Shown: piece after piece, positions 34,150 through 46,389 of the stretch
How positions within the stretch are numbered: position 1 is the stretch's first letter
How the letters are laid out: every line of letters begins with the position of its first letter
Source of the DNA: Apostichopus japonicus
Taxonomy: Eukaryota > Echinodermata > Holothuroidea > Aspidochirotida > Stichopodidae
Direction of reading: 5' to 3'
DNA: 64,000 bases
Assembly (NCBI RefSeq): GCF_037975245.1
Contig: NC_092575.1
Location: 24,210,341-24,274,340, forward strand
The notes under the pieces: model-generated
What the model saw: only the letters and a program-made list of their open reading frames with translations
What the model was told of the DNA's origin: nothing
Databases searched by the model: none
Made by a program: the position numbers and the translations under genes

Positions 34150-35585
34150 TTGTTTATATGTAAAAACATGTTTTGCGTTACAATTGTGTTTTGTATGGGT
34201 TAGATTCTTTCAACAGACGAACAAGCTGTTGGTCTTACTTAGAATAAAGGTATTTTTCGTATATATACATGCATATGGCAAAGATTGTATATATATATAT
34301 ATGTGGTATGTGCGTGTAGCCGGCAAATTTCATGTGACTCCCAAGACTCGCCCGTAGTCTGAAACAAGAAATCTTACCATGGCAACCGTTACTATGGCCA
34401 TATAGCTACAATAGGCTCTATAATAGATCTAACATTGCACAAAGTCAGCTGTTGTTTGAAATCTACGACTGGGGAATAGCAAAGACACATGACACATGGT
34501 CGAGTAAGGAGGAATCGTTGAGGCTAAGATGACAATAACTGATTATAATGTCTTTTTTAACAGTACTTTTTCGTAAATATTCCTACTACAAAAGAAGAAG
34601 AAAATTATTCTTAATATTATATTTAGGCCTACTTATCATGTGCATCGGTATCATAGACATGTTCATTAAGTTATCACAATATTCTACTTCTCATATTCTT
34701 ACATTATTCAAAGCTCGCTTCCTGCAATATTCAATTTTCTATGAAATTCTTTAAAATCAAACTCGGAAAGCATTGAAGTGGCGGATATACCACGTTTATT
34801 TGGGTCATTGATTTACTTACTAAATATACACACCACGGCATAGCGAGACAGGGTAACCCCACCTGAAATTGTCAGTCCGGAAAAAAGGGTTCATTCGGGG
34901 AATATTCTTACTGCCGAATGATATTATATATCGTCAGCTTATAAATCAATCAAAAATTCATCCTCATCGCCAAAGTAAAAGCAAATAGCGCATAATTATG
35001 ATTATGTGATCTCCGTTTCGATTTTTTTCCGTGCAAGGATACTGGCAGGGAAAGCTCAAAGGACTCGCTAGTGCAACGATACAAAATAGAATACTCTTAT
35101 GTGGTAGAAATGATTATGAAACCCCATACGAAATGAATACAAAATTTAGCAAACATCCGTTTCTTAACAAGGTTGATATCTAATGTAAACTTCACTGATG
35201 ACTTGGGCAAGTCCAACATATCGATATGGACAGAGACCTCTGATGTTTTAATTTCTAGTGCTTTTTAACAAAAAATGATAAATGCGGTAGACCCAAATGA
35301 AGAGACAGTCTTTTGAAAAGTTTGTCACAATAGCTTGCAATTAACTGAAATTTAATTAAATGACACGACCGTGAGACCATTTAAATTTGCTAGAATTCAT
35401 TTGCGACTGAGAGTATGAGACGTTTAATGTTATTTTTTGTTTGCTCCTCAAATGAATTTAAAACACATGTCTGACTGCTGCATGAAGTTTGTATCTGCTC
35501 CTCGAAGCTACACCCGTCCCCTTCACCAAGTCCCCCCCCCTTCCTATGCCCGAAGTGAACCATGGACTTCGCTTTGCGTGCATGT
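34150..35585. other. AT-rich intergenic sequence
   Basis: Only short AT runs (TATATATA near 34275) and no coding-like frame. Nothing recognisable. Confidence 0.5.
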
Positions 35586-35587
35586 AG

Positions 35588-35960
35588 CAAGGGCGTAGGA
35601 ACCGGGGGGTTGGGGGCGCCAGCCCCCCAGTGAAAAATATGGAGGGGCGGAAGCATCATTCCGCCCCCCCCCCCCGCTTCGCAAGTCAGAAAACCCCTTT
35701 CTCATTTCCAAATGAGAAAAAAAATCTCATTTGGAGCACCAAATTGCATCTAAGGCCAGGTGAAAATGCAAAATTATATACAAAATGGAGTGGGTGGGTT
35801 GAAGTGTGCTATATTGCACCAAATTGCATCTGAGGCCACCTGGAAATGCAAAAAAATTCCAAAGGGGAGGGGACACCCCCTCCCCTTAGACCCCTCCCCC
35901 AGACCGGCCATCAGTCTTCAGCCCCCCCCCCCCACTCAAAAGTACCTTCCTACGCCACTG
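35588..35960. mobile_element. Non-autonomous hAT element, GGCGTAGGAA family, copy 1
   Basis: A 373-bp element with inverted ends CAAGGGCGTAGGAACC and TTCCTACGCCACTG. The 8-bp target duplication GCATGTAG is exact (35580-35587 and 35961-35968). Inside are poly-G/C tracts, GGCGCCAGCCCCC, and an internal direct repeat around ACCAAATTGCATCTAAGGCC and ACCAAATTGCATCTGAGGCC. An 8-bp duplication is the hAT hallmark. Confidence 0.9.
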
Positions 35961-36612
35961 GCATGTAGTCTTGATGTATATTATATATAGACAACCTGGT
36001 CATGAAGTGAATGCAACACGTTCTGAGTCAGTGTGTGTCGATATAACGTTATCGCTGAGTCTACACTCAGTTGATCGTCCGACTCATTTGAATATAATAT
36101 CATGATGATCAAAGTGCACTGCCAAGGCCGTTCAAGTTCGGTCGCTATGTCGCTTATTTATTTTACACAAACAAACAAATATCTGTTTTAATTATTCTCC
36201 AGAAGTAAATACATTTACTTTTAATCTAACGTACGTTAAGTATTAAGTTTTATCGTTTCTATAATTGTTTTAACGGCGTTTCATTTCATTGTTAGTGTGA
36301 TCACTAACATGTGTAGTTATCACATGCTTTGATAATCATTGTCATGTGCTTTCTGATGTCTGGTATATATAGAGTGATCGTGATTTCCTGCACGGATCGG
36401 TGTTAGTCAATCGGTTATCCCTGCCGTTCCAAGTTTTACATTTCATGTTGCCTCCACTTCCGGGAGCTGAATGTTCATGCTGTTTTCAATAAGGAATCCT
36501 TGCTTCCACTTGAACAACAAAATGATCAAGCTGATGGCGGCTGACCTGTTTCTTACATTATATATCCACTGCACTAGATGGGGCCAGACACGACCATCTC
36601 AAGACTATAAAT

Positions 36613-36989
36613 CAAGGGCGTAGGAACCGGGAGGGCTGGGGGGCGCCAGCCCCCCCCAGTGAAAAGTATGGAGGGGCGGAAGTATCATTCCGCCCCCCCC
36701 CCCGCTTCGCAAGTCAGAAAACCCCTTTTTCATTTCCAAATGAGAAAAAAATCTCATTTGGAGCACCAAATTGCATCTAAGGCCAGGTGAAAATGCAAAA
36801 TTATATACAAAATGGAGTGGGTGGGTTGAAGTGTGCTATATTGCACCAAATTGCATATGAGGCCAACTGGAAATGCAAAAAAAATCCAAAGGGGAGGGGG
36901 ACACCCACTCCCCTTAGACCCCTCCCCCAGGCCGGCCATCAGTCTTCAGCCCCCCCCCCCCCACTCAAAAGTACCTTCCTACGCCACTG
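36613..36989. mobile_element. Non-autonomous hAT element, GGCGTAGGAA family, copy 2
   Basis: A 377-bp near-identical copy, same orientation, about 1 kb from copy 1. The exact 8-bp target duplication CTATAAAT is at 36605-36612 and 36990-36997. The different duplication shows an independent insertion and not a segmental copy. Confidence 0.92.
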
Positions 36990-36997
36990 CTATAAAT

Positions 36998-39230
36998 ATC
37001 ATAGATGTAATTTATTCCAAAACTCCCAGAAACACGACTCAGTGTGTAGGCCCGTATAGCCAGAGTAGCCGATTTGAGAGAGGGAATGTCGAATGTCTCC
37101 CTCTCGATTGAGAAATGTTTGCTAGACTCAGGGGCTTACCCAAGTGATGCAATCTTTTCCAAATTTTTGCCTTATGCATTTGTATTCCATCTTTCTGTTT
37201 ATATACAACCTTACATGTTTTTTTTACTGAGCTATAAAGTTTTATGCAATACTGAAAAATTTGTAAAACATTATGAAAAATATTTTCTTCACAATATTTT
37301 TAAAATACTATCACATATGCATATTCACATATATCTGGGGTACTAGTGTAACTCTCAATTTCCTTGGGGTGGAAGATAGGACTTTATATACATGTTCAAA
37401 CTTCTCCTTCGCCGTTGGAGGGGTAAATCAAATGTGAGCCACCTTCCCACAAATCAAAAGAAATACGAAAGTAGAAGAAGAAAAAAAGCGAAATAACAAG
37501 AAGAAAAAGAAAATACCACACCACAAGTGTGAGTATACATTATATGTACGGACTACCGAGTTTTGCCTTTTCGAAAAGACAGGGCGCATACTGCACTGTA
37601 CATCCTTGTTATCGGAAACCGCAGGCATACACTGTAAATAGCTGATATGCTGGGTATTTCCAAAGTCACAGTTTTAAGCCCGGACAAGCTTTACTGCTGG
37701 GAAACTTGAATAATTTCCGGATTTTGTATCTGTTATACCTGACTTGTTATGAGGAACTACATATAGAGAAAAAAAAAGACCACACCGTTCCTGTCTGTAA
37801 AGATACGGTCTAAGTGTACAGGCTTAATCACTAAGTGACCTACTTCCTTTATAGTGAATCAAACCTGCACTGTCTTTCATCCGGTTCTTGTTTATTGTTG
37901 GTACGTATGTTCTCTGTGTTAATATCGGGTACGTATAACTATATATGATTGTAGTTTATGGTATAATCTTTATGGATATATGTTCGCCGCAATCTTGATT
38001 AATGTTGCAGTTTGATGTTGTGTCGTATTCGTCTGAACAGCTGTGACTATGTGTAAAAGCAATATTTTGAATATGTACGCGATACCTATACCCATATTTA
38101 TCTGTACGTTGTCGTTCGTGGAAGTGCAGGCCTATATATATAGACGACGTTACAAAGTCCTTTGACTGATTGAACCGTGTTCATTTCAACATCCAAACTT
38201 GTGAAAGATCAGTTTGCTTAGTGAACAATGTTTAATCAATTCGAGGCTAGGTCTCAACAGTCTAATGCGGCCGTCAAGTGCAGCTGATACTATCTTGTGG
38301 TGTATCATTGATGACTCAGTACTTGCTACTATTGAATTAACACAGTGCAATAACTGGTACCTTAACTAAATCGAATCTGCTGCATTCACACAAACACACA
38401 CAATCGGTAAACATCGTTAGTACCGTCCGGTGAGCCTCAGTCAAAATACGGTAAGTTTAAACTAGATATATGTTATAGTAACAACTTTATAATATGCACT
38501 TTATTGAGTAGTAGGCTACATGCAGGCTGATTTCGACTCAAGCTTATGAAACTTGGTAAAATGTTCCATATTACGTTCTTATTCAGTAGATAGTTTTCTC
38601 ACAAACTAGCTGTGGAACTAAGACATGTTAATTTGGTCATGTTCGTCGTTATTTCATGTACTGGATGATCGATGGAAACATATCTTCCTTGTGTGTACTC
38701 CGTATTGTACACAATTGCGTACATCGTCTACCAAACCTTATTGTTCACAAATTGCAGGATTTGCTAAAGTCACGAGTACGTTAACACCTCCCTTCCCCCT
38801 TCCCCCTTCCCCCTGTTCCTTCCCCGGCCAAAATACATGTAAGCGTATCATATACAAGCAACCTATCGGGGATTAACTTCGTTCCCAATTTCATTGCAAT
38901 CACAGAATGTCACGGTGAATCATATTTGCAGTCGAATGCCATAAAGTTGTACCTTGCTATAAATAGATACATTTGTTTCGCGCAACAGAGCGTTATAAAA
39001 TTATCATATACCAAACAATGTTTCTATTATGAATTCCCACGCCTATTGTAGCTCATTTCAGTTAGCTATTCTACGGTATATCACATATCTGCATTAATGT
39101 TACATTAACTTGTCACGCTACCACAGCCGGCCGAAAAGACTGTATTAAGCGCCTCTGCAAGGTATGTCGGTGCTGCAGATGTCGACGGTAAAATGAAACT
39201 ATTCCAGATATGTTTTCTACCAGACTTTGA
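36998..39230. other. Intergenic sequence, no gene recognised
   Basis: Mixed AT-rich DNA with a purine-rich run (37460-37510), a C-rich stretch (38790-38825) and TATATATATAGA near 38135. No convincing coding exon. Confidence 0.5.
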
Positions 39231-39259
39231 TATGAAATCATGGGGGGGGGGGGGGGGGG

Positions 39260-39847
39260 CGTGTCATTCCGCCATCGGTACATTCCGCCATAGAAAATGT
39301 GCTCTTTCCGCCATAGAGAAAGTGCCATTGCGCCATGTTACCCCTGTGGCGATAAAGCTTTTGTTTGGCGGAGAGAGCACATTTATTGTTGGTTCACTGT
39401 AGGCTTATATGCACTGTATATTGCATTGCTTACACTACCTATTGGCCCGCAAAATCCACAATATCGGTCATTTAAATCGAAAATAATGAACAATCAACCT
39501 AAATTATTTCGATAAATTCAACCAACTATTATATATTTGAAGACAGTGAATCGACTCAAGAGTACGAACTTACAATTAATACTATTCAATCAACATGTAC
39601 ATTAAAGACTATGTGTCTATTCCCCAAGCTTGTCTTAACCACAATTCAGTGTAACCAGCGAACCATCACATTTGAAGACGGTGTACCTATCCTTCCACGC
39701 GAATCAAAACAGTTTCACCGATACATTCCTGTGTAAAATACATTTCTAAACTGCCATATGGCGGAAAGGATTGAAACCTATGGCGGAAAGGATTGAAACC
39801 TATGGCGGAAAGGTATGGCGGTATGTACCTAGGGCGGTATGGCACTG
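39260..39847. mobile_element. Inverted-repeat element with repeated CCGCCAT motif
   Basis: The left end GTGTCATTCCGCCATCGGTA pairs imperfectly with the right end TACCTAGGGCGGTATGGCAC (inverse) over about 30 bp. TGGCGGAAAGG recurs two to three times near the right end at 22-bp spacing, and CCGCCATAG recurs near the left end. ATCATG lies outside both ends (39237 and 39856). A poly-G run of about 19 sits at the left boundary. Confidence 0.65.
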
Positions 39848-40639
39848 GAACCGATATCATGTATAGCGTTTGATTCAGTTACATATGCATGCGTATATTT
39901 ATCACTCGAAAAAAAAGAAGAACTAACACACATAAGATTCGCTAATAGAATTCACGACAAGTATAGGCCTATGGAAACCAGATTTATTTGGAATTAGCTC
40001 TCACTGGGAGTTTTTGTTGATGTTAATATAATTTGTTTTTATCATTATTATGAAACAGCACCACACTGATATACTAGGCTAATGTACAGGCTATATGCAG
40101 ACTATACATACAATGTAAAGAAAAAGGCTGTACGTTTTATATTGTAAGGAGAATCTTCCGCGGTCCTGTTCAGTTATAATGATCATTCAAATTAAGCGCA
40201 TTTCCTGTTTTCCGATATACGTGCACTCTTTAAGAAGCTTTATGTGTTCATTTTACACCAATAGAGACTTTTCCTTTCTTCAGCTGCAATTAGAACTCAC
40301 AGTTAACATTTGGTATAGTTAATTAATAGCTCGTATATATCATTATGCTATAATTGTTTGACCTTAAGCTTAACTGGATAAACTATGAATTTTCGATTCC
40401 TCCTTCATGTGTAAACAAGGCTAAAAAGTTCGTCGTATATAGGCCCTCTTTTCAAAATTGATAGAAATTTCATGCCGAGATCTAGAGCATCTTAAAACCA
40501 GTGTTTCAGTAACCTGGTGTATATACGCATCCCCTTGGGGTGCAAGCCAGGACCACCCGGGGGAAGCTTAGAATTTGCATAGATGTGAAATTTGGGAACT
40601 GACGTATACGCCATTTAAAGCAGCCGCTAGCACCTACCT

Positions 40640-40660
40640 AAATATGTATATGTATATATC

Positions 40661-40712
<52 letters not shown>

Positions 40713-40822
40713 ATATAATGGTGGCCAATATTCACAAAGTTTGCTCTATGCCAAGGCAGAGCTAGAATATCACATAATATACTTAACTAAACTACTATCA
40801 AAGTAGTTAAGTAGTATATTAT

Positions 40823-40871
<49 letters not shown>

Positions 40872-40875
40872 GCAC
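40640..40875. repeat. TA microsatellite enclosing a long hairpin
   Basis: TA dinucleotide runs at 40665-40710 and 40829-40870 flank an inverted repeat. ATATCACATAATATAC (40767-40782) pairs exactly with 40814-40829, and ACTTAACT (40781-40788) with 40805-40812. Confidence 0.85.
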
Positions 40876-41426
40876 CAAATTACGTTGGTTTCCCTGACTA
40901 AGCGCGTACCCTTGAACAGGCCAAGCGAATACTTTGTACAAGTTGTGGATATAACTTGCAGCCTATGGTGTCTCTTGTTACGCAGTTAGAATTATTACCT
41001 TCTTGTTTATGAAATTTTAAACAATGCGCTTTCTTGCTATACAAGTGAAACAAAAATTGTGTCAAAACTGAAGAAGTTGCGAAAGATCCACTTTATAATA
41101 CTTCTCACTACAAAAATTGTCTCAACAAAACGTGCATTGTGATTTGTTGCACCACTGAGTGTCAAGATACATGCTTCAACAACTCGGAGAGTACAAAGTA
41201 CAAGTATATACGTATAGCGGTCAACATAACAAGTCAACAAATTTTACTTACGCTGGTTTGAGAGTGTATATCACTTCATTTTGTCATCTTTTGTGCTATC
41301 TTTAAATTTAAAAGGGTAAATAGTCACACTACGAGGGTTGCCACAATAATTCCTCTCTACAGAAATTTGGAGTTCAGTCGTTCTCTCGGAGAAAATTTAT
41401 TCACCTAATAAATATATCGTGTAGAG

Positions 41427-42765
41427 CAGAGTTTCCCTGACTTTATCCCCATACGAACCCCCCCCCCCCCCCCCATTGGATGTCAGAGTTGTCCACGAAC
41501 GCCCAACTTTTCGAGACACGCTCTGAGTCATTATTATACGCACATAACAGTGCTTCGTAAAAGGTCAAGTTCATAGTGTAATATTGAACTGGTGTATCAT
41601 GTTAAAACAGGCCAGTGACTGCATATCACCAACACTCACCAACAATTTTCAAGCATAAATGTATGCTAACTTTGCTTTGTGTCTGGCAAAATAGAGGTCA
41701 TCTGGAAATTCCAAAATAATAATAATTACTTTGGCCAACCTTTCAGTTACTTTCTCAGCTCTTTATCTTCACGACGTACTGTCATGCGTACACCAACTTC
41801 ACCAAAGTCATGCGGCCTGTGTCTGTTTCATAATGCAGTCATTTTTCACATGCACGGTACGGTTCTACTATGGCAACATATGCTTTTGGAACGCGAAAAG
41901 GGTTTGTCGATAGGTACAGCTTTGGTACATACTAAATTATATGATATATCAGATTTTAGTTCAACAAAAGTGACTCTATAGTTTTGACTTTCAAAAACGT
42001 CTCAAGAACCCCCTGGGATGGACACACGCACCCCCTGTGGGTTCATGCACCGCAGTTAGGGAACCAGGCGCGGCGGAACGGGAAAATTATGGGGGGGGGG
42101 GGGCTAATGTGTGGGGACTATCTAAGCGGAGCACCACCATCGGTTGGCGCGGAGCGTACAAGAAAATTTTGGGTTTTTCAAATCCCCAAATGGCCGGAAA
42201 CGGAACTTCCCGAATGTTTTATGCTGCGAATACCTGGCCCTAAAATATGGGTCTCAAGCCTGCAATTTCTCAGATTGCACGTAAAAATCTGTAAAAACAT
42301 TGTAATTTGTATATTCGATGGTGTTTTAAGAGAGTAGCTATAACTCGTAGTGTACTCGCATAGACGTTTTTGAGTGTAGTAAGGGGATGTTGGAGAACTG
42401 GCTGAAATGAGGCAAGTCATTGGCCTAAGGACGAAGTTGTGTTGCGCTCACCGGTACTCACACTCACTGCTTCCACTTTTCACGGGGCGTGAAGACGCGG
42501 TTGGGGTGACAATGTGGTCTATAGCCAGGGAACGGGCCGAGGGTCCCCCAGCATTTACTAAAATTATTACACCTATATAGTATTCGTGTGCATCGGACAG
42601 ATCGACAAGTATGCATTGAAAAATGGGCAGATGCACGTTTCGGAGCCTTGGTAAATATTGGGGGGGGGGGGGCTTATCATGCATTTGCCCCCTCAACTTT
42701 TTCATTGGGGGGCTGAGCCCCCCAAGCCCTCCCCCCGGTTCTGCCGCCACTGTAGGGAACCCCTG
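41427..42765. mobile_element. Outer hAT element, interrupted by a second element
   Basis: The left end CAGAGTTTCCCTGACTT and right end (inverse) CAGGGGTTCCCTAACT resemble each other and hAT/Charlie termini. The exact 8-bp target duplication GTGTAGAG lies at 41419-41426 and 42766-42773. Without the inner insert and its extra 8-bp duplication the element is about 643 bp. The remaining open frames show no clear transposase. Confidence 0.88.
42065..42752. mobile_element. Inner hAT element inserted in the outer one
   Basis: A 688-bp element with ends CAGGCGCGGCGGAACGGG and (inverse) CAGTGGCGGCAGAACCGGGG. The exact target duplication TAGGGAAC is at 42057-42064 and 42753-42760 and lies within the outer element's right terminus. 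The part near 42120-42220 matches the element ending at 27675. Confidence 0.9.
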
Positions 42766-42773
42766 GTGTAGAG

Positions 42774-44500
42774 GGAATTTATGTAGCGTCATAACTAAAA
42801 CGATATTCTATGTTGCTTTACAAGGAAAAAATAAAAACAAACAAATGAATAAAAACAATCAACATGACAGAAAAGCAAAAAGAAAAAGATTAAAGAGAAC
42901 TGCAGTCTTCAGAGCTTTTTTTTGAAAGAAGAAAGTGTAGATTGATAAGTATAACCGAACACGGCAAGTCGTTCCACAGCCTGGCCCCAGTTACAGAAAA
43001 TGCACGGTTGCAAAACTGTTTTGTGCGGTTTGTTCGCATGAGTCAAACCATGGGTTGTTTTGCAAAGGATGAAACCAATGAGGTTATACAAGGAACCTCT
43101 TTGGTAGAAGCTCCTTGATGAAACTATAGGCCTATACAGATATATAACCGCAGATCTATATGTTTTAAACAAACAGGAAGTTGGTAACTGATGAAAATTT
43201 TTCGCTCGGATATTTTTCTAAAGAAAAAAAACCCAATTGTTTCCCGAAAAGCTTTCTTTTAATCACATTGATTATTTGATATAAAAACATGTTGCTAACT
43301 TTATAAATATACTCAAATGTGCTATAATTATTCTAAAAGGACCCGTCAGCATTTGCCCGTATTTGATCACAACGTTCTCTACTGGAACCTTCAACCGTTT
43401 TATCTGACAGACATATATGGCCTTTTCGCATTAACCCTGCTGAAAAAAAGGCAAAAAAAAAAAGACTTTATATTTTAAGGGGTAAAAATGTTCTGAAAAT
43501 CGTTTTGTTTCGTTTCATATGTTGTCCTACAACATTGAATAGTGTCTGTTGCACAAAATAACAAACATAATATGAACAGCAATGAAGTATAGGAAAGTAA
43601 AAAGAAAAAACTAAATAACCATGGACCGACGGGCTTGTCGAAGAATTTCACTCCCTAAAAACTGGAAGAAAAAATAGAAAACACATTGAACAGAGGAATT
43701 AAAGAGAAATTAAACAAAGCAAAGAAAAACTTATTTAATAATACGAATCCCGACTACAAGACCCACTTAGCCTCACATACCCCATCCCGAAACTATGGGT
43801 AAATGATGCCACATTAAGATTGATCATATCGTTAAGTTTTAAGAGAGTAAGAGACTTAAACAACTTGGTGGCATTATATATATATATATATATATATATA
43901 GCACATATACATACTGCCTATATATACCCTGCATAGTACTCAAGATAGGTTTAGTATGATTATGGTTACCTGTGACCACTTTGCTCTAATTAATATTTCG
44001 CTCTGGCCCGCCCTCGTAGATAATTAATTGAGAACGCCGACATAATGGTCATTAATCACGTGACCTGATTCCATATAATTACTTATAATGCTTTTCTATC
44101 AATTCAGATCGAGGAAGACGAACATACGGAAATGGTACGATAAAAGGAGTTCGTTTGTTTGAAGTATGCTAAGAAGAGAACTGATTCAACAACACAAATT
44201 GTGAAGCTAGAATGCTGAACAGCGAGTGCGCCTCCTCGCACAAGCTAAACCGGACGCCGCCCTCAATATCTACCGTGTGTAAGACTAGCCCGCTGGATTC
44301 GTTGAATTAATATGCGGGAGTGTTAAGGAGGTTGAACTGTGAAGGGGACTGATTATTTGCTCCAAGCCGACATTTGACCTGGTTTGCTGGATTCTGCATG
44401 ACGTCAGTACACATTGATCATCATTTACATATGATATCTACGCATGCGTAGAGCAGATAGAAGGGTTATCTAAGCTCTGAATGGTCTGAACTACTTTACA
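42774..44500. other. Intergenic sequence before the serpin gene
   Basis: Mostly AT-rich with a TA run at 43878-43902. The serpin promoter should lie in 44000-44500, but I cannot fix a TATA box or start site. Confidence 0.4.
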
Positions 44501-44502
44501 AA

Positions 44503-45699
44503 ATGGGGAACAAGCAGTCTATGAGTATATTATCAGATATAATTCATGAACTTGCAGTGGAACTTTACGATAAATTCGTCGAGTCGGCGTCTGACAAATG
44601 TTGCCAGACATTCATTTATTCACCTTTCCAAACTTTCTGTAGTATATTTATTTATTATCTCAGCACGGACGGCGACACGAAGCGACAATTGTTACACTTT
44701 CTAAGATTAGAAAAAAATGCGAATGATGGAGCAATTCAAAATGCATTAACCAAATTAATTAACGATCTCCATCAAAATCAAACAGAAGATGATACATACA
44801 GAATTCTTACAATGTCTGGTATTTTCCTATCTGTAAGATATCGTGAAGAAGTTCAACTGAAATTTCGCAAAAATATGATGATGTTTGCCAACAAAGTAGA
44901 ACTTCAGTTCGTCGATTTCAATTATCGATTGATCAAATCAATGGTCGATCGTTGGGCCAAGGAATGTACGTGTGGGAATATAACATGTTCTACCGGAAAC
45001 GACTTCCTGGCGCCACCTTTATTTCACGTAGATCTGTTTTCTATTGTAGATCAATTTGACTTTACGTGTACGAAAACCAATGCGCATGCGTCAAACATGC
45101 TGTTCTACGATTCGTCCAATAACGTCACAGAGGTACCGTCTACGTACGTGATTGGTAAATTTAAATACATCCATGACGTCACGTATAAAATCAGGATCAT
45201 TGAAGTAGGACTGAAGTCCAACTCAGAGTTGGGAGTGCTAATCATCTTACCTGAGAATCGACAAGGTTCGAAAAATGTCAAATCGATGAGATCATTAAAA
45301 TCGGAAGTGAAAATGTGGTTGGAATCATTGACGGTGGAAAGCGAACTGGAAGTATTTTTACCACGGATAAAGATGTCATCGTTGGTGAAAATGGACGAAA
45401 TTCTCAATGGTTCTGCTGCGTCGGAAGTATTTAGAGAACATTCCGCAGATCTTTCCGGTATGGCGCGTTTGACGACCGTGCCCTTATTTCTCACCTCCAT
45501 GCACGCAAATTACAACTTAGATCTTTCATTCGACTTGAAACGAGATGGTGTATCGACATCGTACACGGAGTCGGGTATTTACCAGGAATCGATGGCGGTG
45601 CCTTACCGTGTCGAACACCCCTTCAAAATTATCATCTATCATCGAATTGCAAAGACCATCTATCTTGTAGCCAACGTAGAAAACGTGACAGAAATCTAA
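44503..45699 (+). CDS. Divergent single-exon serpin with N-myristoylation-type start
   Basis: Serpins are about 380-400-residue proteins, mostly protease inhibitors using a mobile reactive loop. This 398-residue frame is intact and without introns. Serpin hallmarks in order: IYSPFQTFCSIF (SPxS region), a helix F region, VLIILPENR, SEVFREHSADLSGMA and the C-terminal EHPFKIII...IYLVANVENV block. There is no signal peptide, so it is probably cytosolic. It begins MGNKQS, with Gly2 and Ser6 as N-myristoyltransferase prefers. The start context is good (A at -3, G at +4). The hinge reads RDGVSTSYTESG, with Val at P14 and Tyr at P10 in place of small residues, and only about 23 residues separate the P15 glycine from HPF. 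The loop is therefore short and probably non-inhibitory. Family confident; function inferred. Confidence 0.88.
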   Translation: MGNKQSMSILSDIIHELAVELYDKFVESASDKCCQTFIYSPFQTFCSIFIYYLSTDGDTKRQLLHFLRLEKNANDGAIQNALTKLINDLHQNQTEDDTYRILTMSGIFLSVRYREEVQLKFRKNMMMFANKVELQFVDFNYRLIKSMVDRWAKECTCGNITCSTGNDFLAPPLFHVDLFSIVDQFDFTCTKTNAHASNMLFYDSSNNVTEVPSTYVIGKFKYIHDVTYKIRIIEVGLKSNSELGVLIILPENRQGSKNVKSMRSLKSEVKMWLESLTVESELEVFLPRIKMSSLVKMDEILNGSAASEVFREHSADLSGMARLTTVPLFLTSMHANYNLDLSFDLKRDGVSTSYTESGIYQESMAVPYRVEHPFKIIIYHRIAKTIYLVANVENVTEI

Positions 45700-46155
45700 A
45701 TATCACTCATTGTTTTATTATGACATGATAATTTTGTTGCTGTTACTGTTGTTGCTTTTGTTGTTGGTAGTTTCATAATTTCCTACACGCTAAATGAAAC
45801 CAAAGGTCTTTTATTTGTACAACAAATCCTAAACAACGTAGCCTATTCATGTTATATTTCTTTGATACACAGATAGATAGATATTTCTTTGGCAAGCAGA
45901 TGAAGGTGGTCCAAGGAAATTGGTGTTATAAGATGAGTTTGCTGGTGGGATTTGGTCGGGAAGATAGGGCGGTAGACGGGAAAGGGAGAGAGGGAGAAAG
46001 TTGGAGGTAGGGGCTTGGGGGCAGGGCGGGGGTAAAGTGTGAATTTCGGGAAGGATTAAAAATTAAATATGATTGTTTAACAGTATACTTGATATTACAA
46101 AAATCATTAACAAGTCAGTAATTTTATTTTCGCTCTTCTCTTTACGCTCGTAATC
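45700..46155. other. Serpin 3' flank
   Basis: G-rich stretch at 45955-46035 followed by ATTAAA at 46055 and 46062, which could serve as variant poly(A) signals for the serpin. No coding sequence seen. Confidence 0.35.
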
Positions 46156-46159
46156 GCCG

Positions 46160-46389
46160 CAGTGACGTGCTAAAGATTTCAAGGGCTTGTGAGTGGGCGG
46201 TTGTGGGGGGGGGGGGAGGGGGGTTCCAGCGTCACCCGACTGATTTTTTGTGAGGACAGGAACCTTTATGGATGGTCAAAAATGATCTCGAATGAGGGGT
46301 GTGGCTGTGGGGTCGTTGGATGCAATTCCATTGTTGGGGGTCTGTCCTGCCCCCCCCGTCCCACCCGTCCGTCCTTGCGCACGCCACTG
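46160..46389. mobile_element. Short hAT-like element with CAGTGACGTGC ends
   Basis: CAGTGACGTGC at 46160 pairs with GCACGCCACTG at 46379-46389 (10 of 11 positions in inverse). The inside has poly-G and poly-C tracts like the other elements here. The flanks CGTAATCG and CGTACTCG are similar but slightly offset, so the target duplication is doubtful. Confidence 0.6.

Noticed and set aside
35630-35990. Pro-rich open frames (also at 36787 and 60864)
   Set aside because: The same frames recur in every copy of the short hAT family and consist of poly-C translations.
36360-36430. GTATATATAGAG as a promoter
   Set aside because: No exon follows before the hAT element at 36613.
41679-41981. 100-codon open frame inside the outer hAT element as transposase remnant
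   Set aside because: No recognisable hAT transposase motif (no dimerisation-domain pattern or zinc-finger cysteines).
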